64,000 nt of DNA from Dermanyssus gallinae (taxonomy: Eukaryota; Arthropoda; Arachnida; Mesostigmata; Dermanyssidae): positions 1 to 64,000 of the forward strand of contig QVRM01000425.1 of assembly GCA_003439945.1 (NCBI GenBank), given 5' to 3'. A program made the translations under genes and the position numbers. Below, one piece after another: positions 32,797 to 44,139 of the stretch (position 1 is its first letter; each line of letters opens with the position of its first letter). The notes beneath the pieces are model-generated. The model was not told the origin of the DNA and did not search any database. It worked only from the letters and a program-made list of their open reading frames with translations.

Positions 32797-33021
32797 TATA
32801 CAGGTAGACTTGGGCTAATTCATCCATAAAAATTGAAACATTTCACCCACGTAGAATCCTAACCGCAAGTGGCCATTTACTGCTTCTGTACTAGCTACTC
32901 ATCTTTCTCAGCAGTTGTCTGACACTAAATATTGGTGGTAGCCTTATCAAAAACATGTTATGGTGTAACCTTCCTTTCTTGTGTTTACTTTTCTTGCCGT
33001 TTTATGTCTTCTTCGACCTAG

Positions 33022-33108
33022 CTCGAGGCTTTTCGCTCAACGTTGTCTAGCGATAAATCACCGATGGTTGATAACTTCCGACCAGTGCAGCCACTCAACA
33101 ATCGTGAG
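33022..33108 (+). CDS. Alpha-carbonic anhydrase, exon 6
   Basis: 87 bp in phase 0 between TCGACCTAG and the donor CGTGAG/GTGAGT. It encodes LEAFRSTLSSDKSPMVDN then FRPVQPLNNRE, the family's conserved C-terminal NFRPVQPLN block. Exons 1-6 join into 324 codons without a stop: about 62 N-terminal residues and a complete catalytic domain. A short terminal exon must follow. Confidence 0.93.
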
Positions 33109-33904
33109 GTGAGTCAACATTAGTTTAATTCATAATTTCCTTGCATTAGTATAATGAAGAGGCTTCATCAATGTGCCTCACTTTATGAACTCAGCTACAC
33201 CCTTCAGAAACACTCGTAGAGTTCTACAATTTATTTTATATTTTGGAAGCGCGACCGAGGCGACTAAACTCGAGTTGATCGAAATTGGCATTCCTGTGAC
33301 CGCAACAGTTTGGTAGTAGGCAACGTTTCCAATTCAATTTTCAATCATTCCACAAATATACTGCTGATATTTTTTATATTCTTATGATTCCAAATTCACT
33401 CAACTCCACCCCCCCCCCCCCCCCCGAGATTTCTTTGCTGTTCGAGTGACTGCTCCGAAGTAGAACGCCTAGATCCGCCCTCAAGTCCTTTCTATCTCAA
33501 CGCTACTCGGTTGACCTGAAAGATGAACTAAAACCGTAGGAGAAAACAACGTTCCCTCGGCAACGTTTTCCACGTTGGCATTATAGTGTTTACCGTCGTA
33601 ATCATAACAGTGGTAATAGCTATTAATAATAATAATAATAACGATTGTTAGCTGCGATTAATTATACTAGATGCATTATCCAGAGCTAGAGCCGTCGTAA
33701 TCATTGCATCGTGTTATTATGTTTATGGGTTCACTATAACAAACTGATGATTCTGTAGCTTCTTTGTACCTGCCTATTAGTTAGCCACTTCAGTGGTCGC
33801 TACTTTATCTTTCATTCTAGAACTCCCTCCGTCTCTCTCGACAGGAACAGATAGAAAGGGAGCTTTCGGTCGGTTTCTGTCGACTTTGTAATTTTAAATT
33901 CAAC
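33109..33904. other. Carbonic anhydrase intron 6 or downstream region
   Basis: No gene seen. Contains a poly-C run at about 33410-33425 and an (AAT)n tract at about 33625-33641. Confidence 0.55.
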
Positions 33905-34136
33905 CGAGCAAGACGGCTTAGTGGCAAAAGCCTTTGCCTTGCATTCGGAAGGCCTGGGTTCGAGACCCAGACCGGCCACTCCTAACATGGTTTTCATGGT
34001 TCCCAATTTAAACAAGGTGAATGCCGGAGTGGATGGATTAAAAATCGACCATGATCGGAAAAAAACGAGGAGCACAGCTGTCTCAATAAAAAAAGATGGT
34101 GCATTACCATCCAACCCCCATTAAGTTGAAAAAAAA
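33905..34136 (+). repeat. tRNA-derived SINE
   Basis: Head region carries an A box (GACGGCTTAGTGG) and B box (GGTTCGAGACCC) spaced as in tRNA genes. A tail follows (CATGGTTTTCATGGTTCCC, then AATTTAAACAAGGTGAATG) ending in A-rich sequence. The same family, inverted, is at 52712-52918. Internal pol III promoter boxes would drive transcription; retroposition depends on a partner LINE. Confidence 0.85.
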
Positions 34137-34975
34137 ACTAAATAAATAACTGTGCTTTGTAACGGCTACACGTTGTTCCCATTTGCATCTGATTTAGTGT
34201 GCCGTCATCGCATTGGTAAAAGGTGGACGATACATTAAATGAGTAGCTACTCACTAACAACGGTTTGATTGAACAATTTTAAGGTGCGGTCGTCGTTCAT
34301 GGTCGGTGCATCGACAAGGCCTGTCATCGCGTCGTTCGCTCTCATACTTCTTTTGTTGTTCGTAACGAGACTTCTCTAACACCTCGGTTTCTACGCCTAA
34401 CCGTCGTAGAAGTTATTTTATTGATAATGATACGAGTAAAAGTAATAATAATACTAATAGTAATGATAATAGAAGAAAAATCATAGAGAATGGCAATGGC
34501 GAGGCGGCCTTTACCTCCGTATCGCCGGAAGGCTGATGTCATCCAATGTTCAGTCTCCTCATGCGTTCCGGTCACGTTCCGGTTTGTTACCTCTTATCTA
34601 ATCAAGCGGAAGCGAAGACACTTCAAGATGTCAGAGTGAGGAGTAGTAGTAGTAGCAACCCAAAGTGAAGCGAAGTTCGACTATCCTCCACGAAAGTGAA
34701 CGTGTTGTTGCAAGGTCGCAAGGGATTGTTGCTGGAAATGGAGTCGGCTGCGAGAATACAGCACCAAGTCATCTGCATACATAAGGACGTCTACCTCCAC
34801 GAAAGTGGTTCATAATGTGACATACTGGAACCCCCGAAGCCCTGGGGGAGAGGAAGGGGGTTAACCCTGCGTTGTCGCGTCTCCTACATAACTCAATTTA
34901 ACGTAATTCTCTGACGAACAGTCTTTTCGGTTAGTTTCGGTGTTGTTATGTCGCCGCCGTTGTCGTCGTTGTAGG

Positions 34976-35247
34976 GGCTGCTATTGTTTTTCCGGGAACA
35001 ATCTGTTGCATGCGAGCTTGTGTCCGGCAAGATGAAAGTCAATCACCTATTGGCGCAAGGGGCCACACGCGAGCCAGCCTCAATCGATGCCGTCGTCGAG
35101 TACACATCGACTCGAACGAGCGGCAGGACAGGCAACACGATCAAAGAGCAGAGATCCAATCGAACTACTACTACTTATCGAGCGATACGCGACCAAGGCA
35201 GGCTTGCCACCCACCTCCCCTCCCTCCACTGTGTAGCGGTTTGGTAA
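34976..35247 (+). CDS. Possible carbonic anhydrase terminal exon
   Basis: After CGTCGTTGTAG an open frame in phase 0, the phase exon 6 requires, runs 89 codons plus the stop TAA at 35245-35247: LLFFREQSVACELVSG, then REPASIDAVVEYTSTRTSG and LPSLHCVAVW. Family C-terminal tails are variable, so homology gives no support. The acceptor is moderate and the distance from exon 6 is 1.9 kb. Another short terminal exon may be the real one. Confidence 0.22.
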
Positions 35248-36963
35248 TAGTTTTGTTAGCGAAAAAATAGGCCCTCCTATTTCAACAAGCTACAGCAAAG
35301 TACGAAGACAAAGCTATCCGGAGCCACTCTTCTCGAAGTGGGGCGCCGTCTCGGTGTGAACGCTACTTTCATTTGTGTGGAACAAGAACCGGCGATGCGA
35401 GAATACCGCTCTCCGACACCTCAAGGAGCTTGCCAACAGCAGGGGCCAGGGCCGTAACCGAACAGCGTCACCTCGAGCAGGCAGCATAGACGAGAAAGAG
35501 TTCAGTTTCAAACCGCACTGCGCTGTTCTCTGGTAGTACGTTGGTTGTTGAGCACACCTGGACCAGACTGACGTTGTCCAGATCATCAACATCGGAAGCT
35601 CTGAATAAGACTGAACTCGGTCATCCATCATCCACCATACGTGAGCCAATGTCCGTCCGATCGAGGCGAGACAGCGCAATCATGTAGTGTCTGCGTACCA
35701 CGTAGGTCGACCACAAGTGACCATAAGAATAACCAGCAGTGCAACCAAAACGTCTATCCTAGATAGGGTACAATTTTAGTCAAATCGTATCACGCTCTAT
35801 GTACATTCAGTCGGTTTTACACAGACAACGAGGGTGAGAAAAAGGTAGAATTGGAGAGAGGGACACACATAGAGAGAGAGAGAGCGAGAGAGAGAGAGAG
35901 AGAAAGAAGGGCCTGGAAGAGGCCGCTATTTGGGCCGCGCGATACATAATTACGCTCATAGATTATAAACGATAGATAATACATGTCGCTAGCGTGCGTG
36001 TTACCGGACAACACTGCTTCAATTTCAAACGATAAAATATAAAAGGAGAATCAAGCGACGACCTCTCTCCTGAAACGAGAGAAACAGATATATGCAGGCT
36101 ACTTACTACATGTAGTCGTATTAAGATGTGTTCTGTTAGCGTTGGTGTGTCATTGTGTAGCATCTGCAAGTGTCCCGTAGCGACACACACAACAGTTAAG
36201 CAGTTTCGCAACCACAACGTACTGCGGCGTATTGCAATTCGCCGGTCGCAAGCGGCAACAATGCGTTATGAAGTTATCATTTTTTAATATTAGTAATATG
36301 ATCATCTTTGTTAAAAAAATATAGATTGTCGACTTCTGCTTCTGGATGTAGCTGATGCCGATCGCAGGTCTTTATCCAACAATGCAAAGTCTAGAGAATG
36401 TTTTATTTACAGTTTCAAAATGACATCACTCTGCGATTAGATCCACATGACAAATGACATAGTTTCGACGCCACCGGAGACCCGCTAGGCTGTTAGAGCT
36501 TCTCACGGTGTTTTGTGCTCCCTTCAAGTACATTTGACCTGCTATGATATATATATATATATATATATAAGATGCCCAGATCAAATTATAATAATTGCTA
36601 ATGATGCGCTCATCAATATCTGGTACCAAGGACACACACGAAAAACAAAATCAAGAATTTATTTTTCAGTATTTTATGTCATACCCAGACCTTTAATAAA
36701 CGTTAACAGTTGAACTGGAAATTGGAATCTTTTCTAGATGTCTATTATGACTGATTGATTAATTAATTATTCTCCTGACATTGATTATACCTAAATAAAC
36801 ATGTCACCTTTTATGTTAGGATGCGCTTAGAGCGGCAGCATTATATGAATGTTTATCTTTATTTAACGCTCTACATTCATACGATACGTTCCGAGGAATT
36901 CAAATCAACAAACGTCAAGTTTGCCGACTAACTGCCAACCAAGTATACAATCGCTCGTCTATT
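35248..36963. other. No gene supported
   Basis: Between the carbonic anhydrase gene and the minus-strand gene. Contains a (GA)n tract at 35871-35907 and a short (TA)n at 36546-36570. The minus-strand frame at 35314-35679 has no supporting signals. Confidence 0.55.
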
Positions 36964-37145
36964 TCAACCCACGACCCCAGCTACGACGTTTCCAGTCGGC
37001 ACGTGATCAATGCTGCCGCCATATAGAAGCCTAAAGTACTCCATGTAGGCTAACAACTCGGACTCGGAGAGACTCGTCATAGAGCGTAATTCTGTTCCAG
37101 AAGCAACATCAAAGTAACGACAAGAACCACAAGAACAACTGCATC
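36964..37145 (-). CDS. Unknown minus-strand gene, terminal exon
   Basis: Read on the minus strand, a long T tract ends in TTTTACATAG at 37146-37150. The exon then opens with two bases, 59 codons and TGA. It encodes CSCSCGSCRYFDVASG, a Cys-rich start, then MTSLSESELLAYMEYFRLL and YGGSIDHVPTGNVVAGVVG to the end. The two leading bases complete the codon left by the exon at 37588-37713. I do not recognise the family. The Cys cluster could bind metal or be lipid-modified, but that is speculation. Confidence 0.6.
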
Positions 37146-37176
37146 CTATGTAAAAAAAAAACAGCGTTGTACATAC

Positions 37177-37216
<40 letters not shown>

Positions 37217-37587
37217 AAACATAGGGGCGTGCATTTAAGATCTTTAACTCATTCCGCAATTTTGGAACTGGGGAGGAGCCGGAAGCATGCTTGTAACATT
37301 TACCAACCGAATTATTTTAAAAATGGTTAAAACACATGCTTTCCTTTGTTTTATTAAATGCCTTTCAAAAATACGATCGTAGTAGCTTTCGCCGCATCTC
37401 TTCCTTTTCGATGCCACCAAAATTAGCCCTTAACTAAATCATAATAATATAGTATTATAATAAATGTTTAAAAGAACACGCAGGCTGATGTTTGATATAT
37501 GTTCGGGCGTCTTGAAGTCGTAAATAAATTGATGTCGATCCCTTATAGTTACTAGAGTTGCCTGCCCGAAAGCCAGATACAACTTAC

Positions 37588-37713
37588 TGGTAATGATCTT
37601 CTGTGGATCGTGCGCACCCTCCTGTTCATCGCCGGCGCGCTCCTTCTCGCGGAAATATTCGTCCATACCGTTTGCTTGCATCATAAACTTATTTGAGTTG
37701 ATGTTAAGTTGAA
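37588..37713 (-). CDS. Unknown minus-strand gene, penultimate exon
   Basis: 126 bp between the acceptor TGTCCGTTACAG and the strong donor ACCA/GTAAGT. It encodes QLNINSNKFMMQANGMDEY then FREKERAGDEQEGAHDPQK and IIT. Two leading bases and one trailing base make phases compatible on both sides. The charged, Glu-rich composition differs from the flanking AT-rich DNA. The frame stays open leftwards past the donor and rightwards past the acceptor through a TA array, which is why a longer uninterrupted frame (37439-37822) also appears; I prefer the spliced model because all junctions agree. Confidence 0.6.
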
Positions 37714-37902
37714 CTGTAACGGACAACGTAGTCAAATTTATATATATATATATATATCGTACGACGCTAATCAAGTTCACCAATGAACCATCCGGGTGCG
37801 CTTCCACTGTCAAAAATTCCAATGGTGTTATGCTTCTAATTTCGATTACAATTCGGCTGCCAATCGATGGATACTTAAAAATTCGAAAGGTGAATTACAT
37901 AC

Positions 37903-37974
37903 CGTTATCCTCCTCATCTGAATCCATCAGAATACACTTTGGATTTTGAGAAGTCGATGCTTCAATTTCAAGAT
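37903..37974 (-). CDS. Unknown minus-strand gene, internal exon
   Basis: 72 bp between GGCAGATTGCAG and the donor AACG/GTATGT on the minus strand. It reads LEIEASTSQNPKCILM then DSDEEDN, an acidic segment. Phase is two bases in, one base out, matching both neighbours (41315-41435 upstream, 37588-37713 downstream). The intron to the next exon is 189 bp. An alternative acceptor lies 7 bp upstream (GGCGGCAG) but breaks the phase match. Confidence 0.55.
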
Positions 37975-38269
37975 CTGCAATCTGCCGCCAAATAACGCAA
38001 CAACAGAAAGATTACACACATATATAAAGAACCGCATGTTTCAGACTTGACAAGCAGACACTGACTCAGAGCAAATGGGAAATGCTACGACTACACGAGT
38101 ACACTCTGCGGCGGCATAATTTAATTTATCGACACAATTTGTATCTGAGGTACATCCAATATAGCACCAACGAACGAGTTCCTAAAGACAACAGCCTTTT
38201 GACCACTTATCCAACAGCCGTTCTTAAAGTAATTTTAACGTTAAACATAATGCACACACGTGCATATAA

Positions 38270-38320
<51 letters not shown>
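38270..38320. repeat. (TA)n microsatellite flanking FB2
   Basis: About 51 bp of TA immediately before the left end of the foldback element FB2. Confidence 0.95.
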
Positions 38321-38325
<5 letters not shown>

Positions 38326-38326
38326 A

Positions 38327-39460
38327 CAGGGTCATTCATATCGTTATGTACTTATTTCGAGGTTCCGTAGAACTCGGCAAGAAAATAATTTTTCTCTATC
38401 GAGGGAGAACGCGCAAACGTCTTGTTTAGGATAGAGGGTGAAATTTATAAAATTAGTTATTTTGCCTTTTCTTCTCCTACATATTTGTGCAAAATCTACG
38501 TTTGCGGGAGAACCACGAAGAAACCAATCATATCGGCGTGTTTGGAGGGAAATTCTGCGGACGTTTCACTAGCTTGCATAGGGAAAAGAGAATAGCCAGG
38601 TTAAAGAAAGTCATAAATAGTCGATATGTTGTTATGTCTTACGTTAACGCTTGTTCGTGAAAAATCGTAAAATGTTTCCATTACAATCAAAAATGTGTGT
38701 CCAAAAGACCAGTCTCACGCAGTAGCAAATTTAATGCCCACCATTTTCGAACCAAAGTGATGCTGCTGCGTTACGTAGTTGTCAGGTCACTAAGCTTTTT
38801 CGATAGCCACATCAAAACTGAACACATGCATACTTGCATAGGGTGTATGAGAAAGTTAGGTTCACATTTTGAGGTTTGGACTCGGCAAGAGAACTCTTTT
38901 TCCTAGTGGAAGGAGGGGGCGGAAACGTCTTGGCAAAATGTTACGGTTCTGAACGTAAAAACTTGCACGTAAAACATAACAACTATGACTGTCGAAAAAG
39001 CTTAGTTACATGACAACTACGTAAGCAGCACCATCACCTTGGTACGAAAATGGTGGGCATTAATTTTTTTAGCGCGTGAGAGTGGTCCTTTAGACGTACA
39101 TATTTGGTCGTAATGGCAAAATTTTACAATTTTTCACGAAAAACGTTAACGTAATATATCGACTTTTTATGACTTTCTTCGATCTGGAAATTCGCTTTTC
39201 GCTACGCAAGCCAATGAAGTGTCTTCCGCTGTGCAGAATTTTCCTCCGAACATGCTTATATAATTGGTTCCCTCATGCGTTGACGGGTTCTCCCGCAAAC
39301 GTAGATTTCGCGCAACAATGTAGGAGAAAAAAGGCAGAATAACTACCTTTATAAATTTCACTCTCTCTCCTAAACAAAACGTTTCAGCGTCCTCCCTCCA
39401 TTGGGAAAAATCATTTTCTTGCCGAGTTCTACCAAACGGCCTTCTGGAACTCCCGTCGAA
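38327..39460. mobile_element. Giant foldback element FB2
   Basis: Related to FB1. Left arm about 38327-38810 and right arm about 38985-39460 are diverged inverted complements (for example GAACTCGGCAAGAAAATAAT against ATTTTCTTGCCGAGTTC). The loop matches the FB1 loop in opposite orientation. The left end CAGGGTCATTCATATCG abuts a TA array; the right end is eroded past about 39440. More diverged arms than FB1 suggest an older insertion. Confidence 0.82.
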
Positions 39461-40319
39461 TATGATCGACAAAATCGACAAGCAGTAGAGTGAAGGAGAC
39501 GCAGCTCAATGGATCGCATTGCGGGGTTCCCACATTTTGCCTTACTTGCAACACTGCCGGTAAGACGTTCCAACCTAAGCTACGTGACGAGTTTCTCTGG
39601 ACAACTTTCGAATAAAACGACGTTCGGTACCCCGGTACAACCTTTGTCCAGTACTGGCTTACACTGTGGCCCAGTTCATCATCACACCTTCGCTCGGCCC
39701 AAGATCTGCCGCTCGCATTCTGTGGTTTCTCACCATCTTATCGATTTGACTGTCCGTCAACATTAAAGAAACTAAAAACGAACGCAATACGTAGAACGCA
39801 TATATATACATTTCGGTAAGGTGGTGCCTCTCCATGTTGTATACGGCGTGAGTCAAGGTTGTCAAGCTAAGTCAAGAGTGAGAAATTGACTTAGACCCGT
39901 ATTCAATCCCACCCCCGCAGGTTTGGAATTGCGTGGCATCTGCTAATAGTTGGCAACACCGGAGTGAGTAGAGCAGGAAGAAGTCGAGCAGTGCTCTGAC
40001 CGAGGGGCCAACAGTGAATCCAGGCTAATGAATGCAGGCCACGTGGCCAGGAGGTGTCTAATATTTCCTAACGGCTAGTAAGCAACATTTTACAGCAGAA
40101 GACAGTCACTTTATTTAGTCTGGCCAGCAATGCCTCTAGTCAACAAAAAAACGGTATCATTAAAGAGCTCTAAATGCAACACAGACAACCTTACGTACGT
40201 ATGGGAACCGAGACATAGTTATTGTCGAAACAGCAGAGCACACGTTGGAGCGGAAATAACTATATAAATATAAATAATAAACCACTGATTCTAAGAGACA
40301 GAACCTATCTCGCTGTATG

Positions 40320-40510
40320 TACGGGAAGAAAACAACAACGGCGCCTGTGATCTAGACTATCCTCCGTCCACTACGGGCTTAGAATCACCATGAGGCATAT
40401 TTTCATATGTGCACCGAGGGCCGGCCGGACATGTGCAAGACAACTAGGGTCTTCCCAACAGTCCTTGTGGCAGCATGGCCGCTGACTCTCAGCAGTATAT
40501 GGCTTATCAT
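40320..40510 (-). repeat. Third copy of dispersed intronic repeat
   Basis: Inverted relative to 9550-9920 and 47530-47925, and outside the duplication. Reverse complement shows AGTCAGCGGCCATGCTGC and ACGGAGGATAGTCTAGA. Shows the sequence is an interspersed repeat and not unique to the duplicated locus. Confidence 0.65.
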
Positions 40511-41314
40511 CTCAATGAGCATCGTTCAAAGAAAATTCGATCAACAACGGGCATCCAACCGAGATACCCTGATATATGACAACCGTGACTAGCGCACTAG
40601 CCCCCTAGAACACGCTGCCACGAATACGTTGTCTAGACTCCCGAACCTGGATTGTTTCTTCTGGATAATGTAATCCCACTGAATTGATTGAAGCCACGCG
40701 ACTTAAAGAGGCTGAGGTGACAGCCGCGGCTGATCAATTAAACGGGCTTGACTAATTGAATACTCGAGCAAAGATGCAGAGTTTGTACAGGTGATCTGGC
40801 TAGAACAAACAACGTTTACCGCACTCTGGGGACTGTATTAATGCAGTCGAGTGCCCGGCAGGGGGCATAAAGTAACCTGCCTATCGTGTCATTTAGACTC
40901 TCTACACCGGAAGGTTTAATAAAGGTTAAAGTGTAATAACACTCACTTGCTTGGACGACTGTCCGTCTCCAAGCTATGCTATGGTTTCAAGAACCGTAGA
41001 ACGTCCGTAGACCAAACCTATCCGCGGGTGTCCAAGGCAAATTCGCCGTAGTAGTAATGAATTAGATTAAAGCTGGATAACGGTAAAGCAGCTACCTCGC
41101 CAAAGAAAAATAAGAATACGCGTGGAACCATGGTCATCGAACGCCAAACAATAACTAAACAAGATCTTAAAATTTGATTACAAGATAAGTCCGAAATTAG
41201 ACGCAAGCAATTTTCTCGTGCTTTAAACGGTTTAGACTACACACAATGCCATAAGCCTTGCTTGAATTAACGTTTATTTTCTAAGAATAGCGCGTTTAGT
41301 TCAACCGTACTTAC

Positions 41315-41435
41315 CGGGTTTACAAGTTCTGTCGGGTGATTTCGGATGGCGAATATCACATGAAGGAGACTTGCGTTCGTCTGCTTTCGGGGGAATCATT
41401 TCCCGCTTTTCAGCTTGTATCCGATTTAAATTCGC
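41315..41435 (-). CDS. Unknown minus-strand gene, internal exon
   Basis: 121 bp between the acceptor TTTGTCCGTTGCAG and the consensus donor CCCG/GTAAGT on the minus strand. It encodes ANLNRIQAEKREMIPPKADE then RKSPSCDIRHPKSPDRTCKP, hydrophilic and Lys/Pro-rich. It ends with one base, which joins the two-base start of the exon at 37903-37974 to make Asp. The four exons joined give 166 residues without a stop. No family recognised. Upstream exons must lie beyond 41436, perhaps across the duplicated region. Confidence 0.55.
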
Positions 41436-41462
41436 CTGCAACGGACAAACATAATGAGTGTT

Positions 41463-41463
<1 letters not shown>

Positions 41464-41501
<38 letters not shown>
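41464..41501. repeat. (TA)n array at 5' side of R4-like copy B
   Basis: 38-bp TA array directly joined to the truncated R4-like element. Confidence 0.95.
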
Positions 41502-41504
<3 letters not shown>

Positions 41505-42716
41505 CAACGAACGCTTAACAAAATTCTCTCTAGACGTCTCCAGAACTCTATTAAGCTTCTCCCAACGATGCCAGGTATCCTTAACGATGCCAAATCTGCA
41601 GGACGTGAGCTCAGACTCGCCTCAATCAACCTCCGTAAGGCGTTCGACATGGTGAGTCATGACTCCGTCCTGTGGTCACTCCGGACTCCCGGATACCCGG
41701 ATGTATTCATTAATTATATCGAACGCTGACACCTCTCATCTAAAACTCTCATAGAATTTGGACAATAATGTCGCACATTTCGGTCAACTAGGGGTGTTAG
41801 GCAGGGAGATCCTCTGTCCCCCCTTTTATTTAATCTAGTTTTCGAAGACATTCTTTTAAAATTAGACAAAACTAATATCGGGTACTAACTTACTGATGAC
41901 TTCCGCCTTATGGGCTTAGCCTTTGCGAATGATCTCATCCTCCTAGCCTCCACGAAATCTACTCTCCAACAGCTTCCTAATATTGCGGGCCCCCTTTTGA
42001 AAACCCGAGGCCTTAGGAAATTAATACTAATAAAAGCTTTACTATCTCCCACCTATTTAATAGGAAGGAAGGTAAAGGTTTTATTAACACCGTACGAGAA
42101 TTTAACGTAGGAGATCGGCAATTGCCAGCTAAAGGTATGAGGGATCGATGGAGATATCTTGGAGTCGACTTTGACATCAATGGCAAGTTGACTCCACCAG
42201 GGATATACTCCTTAATTTACTCAACAGACTCACGATAGCTCCCCTTAAACCCCACCAAAGACTCATATTTTTGAAAGACTTTCTCATTTCCCGCCTCCTA
42301 TATAAACTGGTCTCCGGTCCCAGACCATCTTACGCACTCCTAGATAAAGAAATCAGAAAGGTTGTTAAGTCGAAATAGCTTAAGCTCGAAAACTCGGTGC
42401 CGAACGCCTACCTGTACACGCACACAGCACACGGCGGTCTGGACATCCCCTGCCTCCAAACAGTTATCCCCAGACTCCGCCTCTCCCGCCTGACAGCATT
42501 GCAACACTCCACGCACCTTGGGGTCCAATGGATGCTAACCACCGAGCACTTCAAAAAAGACCTTGCGAAAACAAGACTTCTCTGCGAGCGCTTGGGAACC
42601 CCCATTGAGACCGCTACACAAGAGAGCGATTACTGTTCTCAACAGTTACACAACACGTTCGATGAGGCGCATTTTAAAAAAGCACACGAAACGTCTTTTG
42701 TACATTACTGGATTAA
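41502..42716 (+). pseudogene. R4-like retrotransposon copy B, truncated at both ends
   Basis: Begins in the RT domain at TTTACAACGAACGC (position 24646 of copy 1), directly after a TA array, and breaks off at CATTACTGGATTAAG where the duplication block begins. Contains ASINLRKAFDMVSHD (motif A Asp changed to Asn), FANDLILLAST (motif C altered), an internal deletion near 41568 and further stops. The endonuclease is missing. Non-functional. Confidence 0.88.
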
Positions 42717-43445
42717 GATTGGACGTTTTTGACAAGGTTACCCCGTCTTAGGAATTTCGTTTGTCTTACTGTTTGCTAATAATGTTTGCAGCAATTATTA
42801 CTTAATGACCATGTTAGCCAATTGCTTACGCTGGTCTAGTTCTTTAAAGATGCGAATGACACCTGACCTTTGGATTTTTAGTGATTTCAGTAGCTTGCTT
42901 TCTAGGGAGCTGGTAGCGTCTAGCTTGTCGTATCACCAACCTCAGCAGACATTTAAGATTTCAGCAAGGCTCCGAAGTCTGAGGCAGAACGCACCTAGTT
43001 GTATTAATGGCATGTAAAACGAATTCTTAGGATACCTATGGTCCTGCCGTTGTAGACACACATTTGTTAGATATAATAAAATAGAAATGTACTGACTGTG
43101 GTCTCCTGGATTAGTACGCGCCTGCCTGACAACTCGGCAAGCCATAACATCATTGATGAGCTCCGAACGCTTGGTTTGGTATCAAAAAGTATTTAAACAA
43201 GCTCGCTCGCCTAGATGGGCGTAGAGCAGTCAATTTGTACGCTTGACAATTATATAGGCAGGCACTCCGTTATGCTAGGGTGTCGTTTCACAAAACACGC
43301 TTCAACATCTTAAGGAGAATACTCCTCCCCCCCCTCCACATCACAATTAATCGGTGGAAGGTCGCCGTTAATTTTATGCCAGTTGTTGAGAGACGTTGAA
43401 CAGAGTCTGTTACAGACGCTGCTAATAAAATCAAATGTCAAGCCC

Positions 43446-43518
43446 GGTGGCGTGGTGTGTTTGCGTACGCTTTGCGACCGAACGAGATACCTAGAGACAC
43501 GGGTTCTGATCTCCGGCG
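43446..43518 (+). repeat. tRNA-like SINE head
   Basis: GGTGGCGTGGTGTG (A-box-like) and ACGGGTTCTGATCTC (B-box-like) with tRNA-like spacing. Similar along its length to the inverted sequence at 44042-44117 (shared TTTGCGACCGAACGAGA / TCGCAACCGGAGGAGA). Not foldable into a canonical tRNA; lies in a copy-B-specific segment. Confidence 0.5.
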
Positions 43519-43797
43519 ATGCACATTTGTGGCGTATTTATGGCGATCGTCTTACGCAGCAATATGAAGGGGATTCCGTGGTCGTTAAACGCTGGATGAG
43601 AGTCAGCCCGGAAAATCCAGCGTTTTTCAAATTTTACTCTCTTCCAAAACATTGGCATGCCATTCCAGTGAGGGCGCTCAAAAATGCTACTAAATCATAT
43701 ATATATATTCGGTTTCGCTTTGTTTCGTTTCTTCGTATCGTCTCTCGCTTTCCCAATTTCAAACACAGGGCCTAGAGATCGGTAGGTAGATATATAC

Positions 43798-43945
43798 ACT
43801 GCTGTTGTTGTCGTTGTTGCTGTTGTTGTTGCTGTTGTTGGTGTTGCTGTTGTTGTTGCTGTTGTTGGTGTTGCTGTTGTTGTTGCTGTTGTTGTGACAG
43901 TTGTTGTTGTTGTTGGTGTTGTTGTAGCGGTTGTTGTGGTTTAAG
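43798..43945. repeat. (GTT)n low-complexity tract
   Basis: GTTGTT/GTTGCT repeats equivalent to 7080-7245 but rearranged. Frames through it encode poly-Asn and are artefacts. Confidence 0.85.
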
Positions 43946-44041
43946 CAAAAGTTTTCGGGTTGACCCTCAGCCAAGATTTAACGCCCACGGAACTGTTTTT
44001 CACATTGCTTCATAGACGGACCTCTATATATACAAATGTGC

Positions 44042-44117
44042 AACGGTGGGGCTCGAACACGCGCCCCTATGTGTCTCCTCCGGTTGCGAGACGCAGACTT
44101 AATCCACCACGTCACCG
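44042..44117 (-). repeat. tRNA-like SINE head, inverted
   Basis: Minus strand shows GCTCGGTGACGTGGTGG (A box) and GTGTTCGAGCCCC (B box). The T-arm loop is too long and no acceptor stem closes, so I call it tRNA-derived and not a tRNA gene. It is the left end of an 880-bp segment found only in copy B. Confidence 0.6.
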
Positions 44118-44139
44118 AGCTTGACGGTTGTTGGGGCTG

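Larger units (their letters stand above)
30331..33021. other. Carbonic anhydrase intron 5
   Basis: 2.7 kb. Holds a TA array (30347-30374), a decayed mariner (31205-31620) and a 1150-bp foldback element (31647-32796). Ends in CTTCTTCGACCTAG. Confidence 0.8.
37975..41314 (-). other. Intron of unknown minus-strand gene
   Basis: About 3.3 kb. Holds a TA array (38270-38320), the foldback element FB2 (38327-39460) and an inverted copy of the dispersed intronic repeat (40320-40510). A small additional exon cannot be excluded. Confidence 0.45.

Noticed and set aside
31661..32827. Four open frames in FB1 as possible transposase
   Set aside because: They are mirror images from the palindromic arms and contain no catalytic or DNA-binding motif.
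33905..33980. Functional tRNA gene
   Set aside because: Followed by a tail shared with the inverted copy at 52712-52918, which marks it as a SINE.
37714..37902. Open minus-strand stretch reading EFLTVEAHPDGSLVN as an exon
   Set aside because: Its possible splice phases do not match either neighbour, and skipping it gives a model in which all junctions agree.
38082..38429. Plus-strand frame crossing a long TA array
   Set aside because: Open only because TA repeats encode Tyr-Ile; it runs into the foldback element.
44042..44117. Functional tRNA gene on the minus strand
   Set aside because: A and B boxes are present but the T arm is irregular and no acceptor stem closes; better read as SINE.
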